A stretch of DNA of 64,000 nucleotides from positions 18,750,678-18,814,677 of the forward strand of contig NC_043957.1 of the NCBI RefSeq assembly GCF_902148855.1, read 5' to 3'. Shown here piece after piece: positions 55,493-64,000 of the stretch. Every line of letters begins with the position of its first letter. Within the stretch, counting starts at the first letter, position 1. The notes under the pieces were generated by a model that saw nothing but the letters and a program-made list of their open reading frames with translations, was not told the DNA's origin and made no database searches. The position numbers were made by a program, and so were the translations under genes. The stretch comes from Sphaeramia orbicularis. Lineage: Eukaryota; Chordata; Actinopteri; Kurtiformes; Apogonidae.

Positions 55493-55759
55493 AAGGGCTG
55501 GTTTTCTGAAATTATGAACATTTGCTGAACATGAACCAGGAATAAGTTGAGATAAGAAAACAATTGTTCTTGCTTGGCCTAATGTGTCAGTTTTATATAT
55601 TTCTTTTTTTTTTTTTTTTTCATTTCGATTAGTTGAGATTTTAAGTCTTTGCAACCCTTAGCTATGTTGTTTTTACACAGTTGTATTGAGCGTAGTACCT
55701 ATTTCTCAGTCTCTTTATTAAAATACAAGGAAATGGGAAAGTATCGAACACAGCTTTAA

Positions 55760-56286
55760 CCCTTTCATGCACGAATTATGAGAACCTTAATCAAAATTTT
55801 TACCTGAGTGTTTTTATTCCTCTTTAGGCATGAAAAAAACAATGTGACTGAAAACTTTCTTCTGAAAAATAAATTTAAAAAATAATAATAAAATAAAAAT
55901 ATTTTTTTTTAAAAATTAAAAAATACATCAAAAAATAATCATGAAAAAAAAAAAAATCTTCTGAACCTATTTTTCACGAAGTTGCAAAAATGTCCACTCA
56001 ACTGGACACCATGCGTTTAATTTTTGAAACATGTATTTACTGATAAATTGTGTGAAAACTATGGGTAATGCTTGTGATTCTGGGGGTTTATGCTCAGGAG
56101 AGATCTACATAATGTTACCAATTCATGTCAGAAAAGATATGTAGTGTCTTAAAACTTTGATAAACATGTAAAAAAACAACAACAAAAAAAACAAAAAACA
56201 ACGAAAAGAACAACAAAATCCATGAATATACAAGAAAACAGCTGTAGAATAGCTGTCCACTGTAGTGACCAGTATGCATGAAAGGG
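55760..56286. mobile_element. TTAA-flanked MITE, single copy of the nested family
   Basis: Ends CCCTTTCATGCACGAATTA and CAGTATGCATGAAAGGG between TTAA sites (55756-55759, 56287-56290). It gives the uninterrupted order A then B' of the elements at 709-1836, which confirms that the pair there is nested. Confidence 0.82.
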
Positions 56287-56829
56287 TTAAAAACTCCCAA
56301 AAATATAAACTTCATGGATTAAACAGGAAACAGTATGTAGTATTAACAAAAAGAAGCATTGAATGTATTGACTGAGACCCAGTGTAAAACAGATTAGTTC
56401 TATTTCCATAATTATTATATAACTTTACAATGATATTCAGTCAGATGTTCAGTCAGTGTTTTACAGAAACAGCCTTTAAACACTTAGAGTTCACTTTAAA
56501 TGCAGTTATAAGTTGTATGTGCTTAAGTATGAGTGAAGAATGTGTGGACTTTTTGCTGCCTCTGACATATTATGTTGAATTCAGTCCTATAATATGTAGA
56601 CAGATGTTGGATTGATCGTGTATGAGAGCGCTGAAGAGTTAAGTGTAAAATCTAATTTGGAGCAGAGAGACCATGTGCCGTTCATTTAGTCTGAATGGAC
56701 GTTTCTTCAGTTCAGTTTCACCCCTGACAAATCACTGCAACATCCGTTCAATCCTTATGTTTTCTAGTAAAGCACACTTTTTTCCTGTTTTTCTACCTGC
56801 TTTGATTATTTATTTTGAATTATTATTAT

Positions 56830-57085
56830 TATCTCCGCCAAGGAACGGTGGAGGTTATGTTTTTTTGGGGTTTGTCTGTTTGTAAGCAAGATAACTCAAA
56901 AAGTTATGGACGGATTTTCATGAAATTTTCAGGAAATGTTGATAATGGCAAAAGGGACAAATGCTTACATTTTGGTGGTGATGGGGGTGGGGGGGGGTTT
57001 GTTTTTTTTTGTCTGTTAGCAAGATAACTCCAAATTTGGTGGTGATCAGAGGGGAAGTCTGGCAGAGGTTTGTGCTCTCCGGGTG
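56830..57085 (+). repeat. Dispersed repeat, CCGCCAAGGA family
   Basis: Blocks CTCCGCCAAGGAACGGTGG, GCAAGATAACTCAAAAAGTT and GTGCTCTCCGGGTGCTT are typical of a widespread fish repeat that I recall but cannot assign. It is followed by a (TTC)n/(ATT)n microsatellite to 57178. Confidence 0.45.
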
Positions 57086-57098
57086 CTTTCTTTTTCTT

Positions 57099-57178
<80 letters not shown>

Positions 57179-57528
57179 CCTATATTATAAAAGGGAAGTG
57201 GACTCAGGCATCACACAAAATCCGTAACGAGCTGACTGCTGCAGTTTGGCATTCTGTGTATTTTTGGTCAAGGAAGAGCTGATATTTCTTAAGAAAAGTA
57301 AATACAATTTTTACATTATTATGCCTCAATTTTTCATTCATACATATGCATTACATATCAGAACTACAAAGGCACACAACATTTAGTAACTGATAGATTA
57401 TTATTCAAATGGTTTTTAACAATAATAATAATAATTGTTAAAAACTTAATGTTATTTAGACATTTCAGGTTGTTCATATTTGTTCAGGTTATTCACATTT
57501 TATTGTTAAAGGATAGTTTGTTAATATA

Positions 57529-58079
57529 CAGGGTGGGGAAGCAAAATTTACAATATTTTGAGGCAGGGATTGAAAGACAGTGTATGACCAATTAGTTTAT
57601 TGAAAGTCATGAGAATTTATTTGCCACAAGAAAATTTACATAATAGAAAATGTTTTTATTCTATGTGTCCTCCTTCTTTCTCAATAACTGCCTTCACACT
57701 CTTCCTGAAACTTGCGCAAGTGTTCCTCAAATATTCAGGTGACAACTTCTCCCATTCTTCTTTAATAGTATCTTCCAGACTTTCTCGTAATAGTTTTGCT
57801 CATAGTCATTCTCTTCTTTCCATTATAAACAGTCTTTATGGACACTCCAACTATTTTTGAAATCTCCTTTGGTGTGACGAGTGCATTCAGCAAATCACAC
57901 ACTCTTTGACGTTTGCTTTCCTGATTACTCATATGGGCAAAAGTTTCTGAAAAGGTATGGATAATAGTGTTAGGTATGATTATGACATCAATATATGTTT
58001 GGTTTCAAAACAACTGACGTAGTGCCTGCTGAGAAAAAAACAACTAAATGTTCATTGTAAATTTTGCTTCCCCACCATG
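57529..58079 (-). mobile_element. Tc1-type 551-bp deletion derivative, copy 2
   Basis: Same ends, same length and same internal junction as 22097-22647. Here the minus-strand start is open further: MSNQESKRQRVCDLLNALVT, PKEISKIVGVSIKTVY (complete helix-turn-helix), then after the deletion the C-terminal EEWEKLSPEYLRNTCASFRK in a different frame. TA on both sides. It is inserted into a decayed hAT MITE whose right end is near 58435. Confidence 0.87.
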
Positions 58080-58269
58080 TAAATATTTTCAAAATTTGTT
58101 ATTTTGTAGTTCTTGTGTTATTTTTTACAGTAAAACAAAGAAAAATATGGAGTTGGTGTCATTTATAGGCATAATGTAATAATATTTTTTCATATTAAAC
58201 TAAGAAGAAAGTTTGGAGTCATTATTTCTAGGTTATTATGCTATTATTTTTATTTTTACTTTTTTTTTA

Positions 58270-58440
58270 TTTTTGAGGTAACAATTGGTCTGTATGTGAC
58301 CCCTGAACTAAAATGAGTTCAACATCCTTGGCTGTTAATGTCTTATGTGTGATTTTTTCATCTTGCAAATGTATCCCTCTGGTCAGATTGGACCTTTTTT
58401 TGGCCCACCAGCCGCATGTTTGACACTTGTGCGCTAGAGG
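58270..58440. mobile_element. Right part of a hAT MITE (CAGGGGTGT family)
   Basis: GTGACCCCTGAACTAAAATG and GCCGCATGTTTGACACTTGT are end-type blocks of the family. With the piece to the left of 57529 it forms the host of the Tc1-type insertion. Confidence 0.5.
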
Positions 58441-58739
58441 GTATAAATTATACAGACACCTGAGGCTTAAGACACAATCACATTTCTCTTATAGATGTTT
58501 GGAAAAGGCAAGACAGGTATTAGTAACAGATAACAGGCACTCATTCATTTCATGACTGTGCTTTGAAAAAATCCGCAGTTATACAAATGAGACTGATGAA
58601 ACTGTGTTGCATTAAGCTGATAAAGGAGTGTCTTGTCAGATGTCAACTGATCCTCTGGGTTTGATTGAGGGTTGGGTCAGTGAAGTAGACATAGAATTCC
58701 ACAAATCTTATGACTTCTGGGGAAGTAAACAAGGTTGGC

Positions 58740-58813
58740 AAGGATAGAGGACGCCCTGCAGAAAACTGAGAACTCACTGTGAATACAGTCTGATCCGTCC
58801 GTCCTCTACTACT
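58740..58813 (+). other. Possible 5' untranslated exon of the LITAF-like gene
   Basis: A stretch ending CCGTCCTCTACTACT followed by a consensus gtaagtatt donor lies about 1.1 kb before the first coding exon, which itself has a good acceptor (ctgtccag at 59915). No promoter is defined. Confidence 0.25.
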
Positions 58814-59439
58814 GTAAGTATTCTGCCTTTAACCTGTTTAACCAATTCTGTATTTTTAGAATAAGGGCCAGGATTTCTTTTTCTTTACAATAGAGCTACA
58901 CCTACATGCCAATTATGTTTTCAGAGGTGGCAAAAGTCCACACACAGTCCTTCTGAGTACAGATACTTGCACAGAAGCACTGGTTTGGTTTCTTTCCTGG
59001 TATAAACAAGAAAAAGTACAGTGTAGGTCTCATTTTATATTAATTTTATATGAAAACCATCAAACCCTTATGACTCAGAGTAAAAAAAACATTTCAATGT
59101 CAACAATAGAAGGTGGATGTTATAGTGCCTTTTCTTTGCCTTTCCTCTCTGTTTTGTTAAATGTCTTTCAATTTCTTTGGTCTTGTCATTTTACGTCTTT
59201 TTTGTAGTGCTGCATTATATTACCTCGTCACACATTTCATGTCTTACATCCTTTACATTTTTTTCACCTTGTCACGTCATTTTTATCCTGTTACGTCTCA
59301 TTCCGTGTTGCTTCTTTGTCTCTTTTACACCATTGTGATCCTGTTAGGATTTTTACATCGCTTGTTTCATTATGTCCTCTATATTTTCATCTTATTACAT
59401 CTTTTACATTGTTTTCATCTTACAGATACAGACGCATAT

Positions 59440-59442
59440 TAG

Positions 59443-59492
<50 letters not shown>
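59440..59492. repeat. (TA)n microsatellite
   Basis: About 25 TA units. Confidence 0.9.
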
Positions 59493-59494
<2 letters not shown>

Positions 59495-59917
59495 ACCTTT
59501 TTGCATCTCTTTGTCTCATTTGTTTAATTTTAATTTTATTTTTTTTTACGTGCTGCATCTTTTCAACATCATTCCCATCATATTACTTTTTTTTCATCCT
59601 GTTATGTCTTTTACATTATTTTTATCTTTTGCTCCTTGTGTAATTGTTCCATCCATGTAGATTGCAATCAGTTATGATTTTAATAAAGCAAAATAAAAAA
59701 ATAAATGATTCTCTTTAAATGTACGATTACTTTCTGAAAATGCAAGTAGAAAGTACAGATATTTGTGTAAAAACTGCAGATACTTTGAAAACACTAGTTC
59801 AGACAAAACTAGTGCTACAGATTATCATAATACTATTTTCTGTCTTGTCTACATAAAACATTCTGTTTTATCAGTATTTGTACATCTGCTGATATTTGAT
59901 TTTGTTACTGTCCAGGA

Positions 59918-62904
<2,987 letters not shown>

Positions 62905-63632
62905 CTTAGAGGATGTTCAACTTCCAAACACTCAGTATCCAAGAAACTGTGTCTGATCTAATCACACTCTGATCATAATGAGTAGTCACTTATTAACCTA
63001 TAAACCAGTTTTTGTTTTCTTTTATTCATTTGTTACTTGCTGTGTAGTTTTAAGTATTAGACTTAGACTCGAACCAACTTAAACATATATTTTTTTAATG
63101 GATTTATTGTTAAGGTGAAACAGTACAGATGAAAATATGTTACCCTCAAACCATGAATTATAAAAATTAAAAGGAAGCAAGTGATGAAAGTTCATACGGA
63201 GTGCAAATTAACCTGCATTTGTTATGTATCGGATACAGAGTCTGTATTACAAAATATATTGTCTGTTTTGTTACAAATGGATTCATAGGATTACCTGAAC
63301 TGATTGTCACCTTCATACGTTTTCTGTTAAACCTTCATCTGAACATTTGTAACAATTACACAGCTGAAATAAAAAGAGAAAGTACTAAAAATAAATGAAC
63401 ATGAGAACAATGTACATATGTAAAAGTTTCATTTCAAAAATATGTTTGTCTCTGATGATCTAACGTTATTGGACATGTAGCATTAGCAAATGCTCTTTTA
63501 TATATAGGCCTGTATTGTGATCTAAGTTAACTCTGCCTATAAGCATTGTTGTTTTTACAATATTTCCTTCTACCTGTGATAAATACACAATTTTGTATCA
63601 TTAGAAACTGTCGCATCAAGCAGTCCCTTTTT

Positions 63633-63721
63633 TCAGTCAAAAATGAGCTGAGAAGTAGCGATGAGCACAAAAAGAACGATGACGGATAAACCAAGGTCTG
63701 GTCGGAGACGAGGACCATTAC
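63633..63721 (-). CDS. Last exon of an unidentified minus-strand gene, hydrophobic C-terminus
   Basis: After a strong acceptor (gtgttctttcag) the frame reads NGPRLRPDLGLSVIVLFVLI then ATSQLIFD and stops at 63635-63633. A basic stretch followed by a 17-residue hydrophobic run and only a few closing residues fits a tail anchor or a GPI-attachment signal (N/G at the start could be the attachment site). The rest of the gene lies beyond the right edge; it converges on the LITAF-like gene. Product not recognised. Confidence 0.55.
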
Positions 63722-63888
63722 CTGAAAGAACACAAACTCACATTAGTCATATTCTTTCTAATTTACACTGATTTATCACAGTTTAAATACAATCTGATGT
63801 GAGTGCAACAAATTCCAGAAAAAAATTCCCCAAATCACTCATTTTAATCCTTAAAGATCTAGGACTATTTCTGTGGCGATGTCTAAAT

Positions 63889-64000
63889 CAGGGGTGTCAA
63901 ACTCATTTTAGTTCAGGGGCCACATTCAGCTAAATTTGATCTGAAGTGGGCCGAACCAGTAAAATAATAACATAATATATAAATAATGTCAACTCCAAAC
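63889..64000. mobile_element. hAT MITE (CAGGGGTGTCAAAC family), cut by window edge
   Basis: Clean left end CAGGGGTGTCAAACTCATTT, then AGTTCAGGGGCCACATTCAG. The right end is outside. Confidence 0.8.

Noticed and set aside
57009-57282. Leu/Ile-rich and Phe-rich frames
   Set aside because: Translation of a (TTC)n/(ATT)n microsatellite.

Overview
The window looks like nuclear DNA of a ray-finned (teleost, probably percomorph) fish. It is AT-rich, genes are split by GT/AG introns, and intergenic and intronic space is packed with fish-type repeats: Rex3/RTE, L2 and L1-clade LINE pieces, a tRNA-derived SINE, and many short non-autonomous Tc1/mariner, hAT, PIF/Harbinger and TTAA-flanked (piggyBac-like) elements. 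No rRNA, tRNA gene, CRISPR array or operon is seen, and no retroviral or LTR element was recognised.

Layout. 1-2.1 kb: 5' part of a minus-strand gene (non-coding first exon near 2.0-2.1 kb, then an exon with a C2CH finger) leaving the left edge; its intron holds two nested TTAA elements. 2.3-5.9 kb: three LINE remnants. 6.2-15.2 kb: a minus-strand C2H2 zinc-finger gene with ten coding exons assigned here (797 codons before the stop), nine fingers and an unusual run of small phase-1 exons that each open with an AT-hook-like basic motif. 18.5-29.6 kb: plus-strand bfar (RING, SAM, membrane segments), nine exons, with about ten single-base frame breaks although the protein is otherwise well conserved. 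33.2-53.0 kb: plus-strand txndc11 (signal-anchor, thioredoxin-like domains, CGFC active site, C-terminal coiled coil), thirteen exons. 59.9-62.9 kb: a small plus-strand LITAF-domain gene. 63.6-63.7 kb: last exon of a minus-strand gene whose product ends in a hydrophobic tail.

How the genes relate. BFAR and TXNDC11 are both ER-membrane proteins and LITAF proteins sit on late endosomal/lysosomal membranes, but no joint pathway is implied. The adjacency fits conserved synteny with human 16p13, where LITAF and TXNDC11 are close and BFAR lies a few megabases away. The txndc11 promoter shows a palindromic CRE and an ETS site.

Most striking for follow-up: the duplicated basic-motif exons in the zinc-finger gene, a family of TTAA elements with regular internal palindromes, several small DNA transposons that keep just the transposase DNA-binding start, an exon of txndc11 squeezed between a SINE and an L2 LINE, and the cluster of frame breaks limited to bfar. 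I did not find a clearly new biological system; the candidates above are the best leads.
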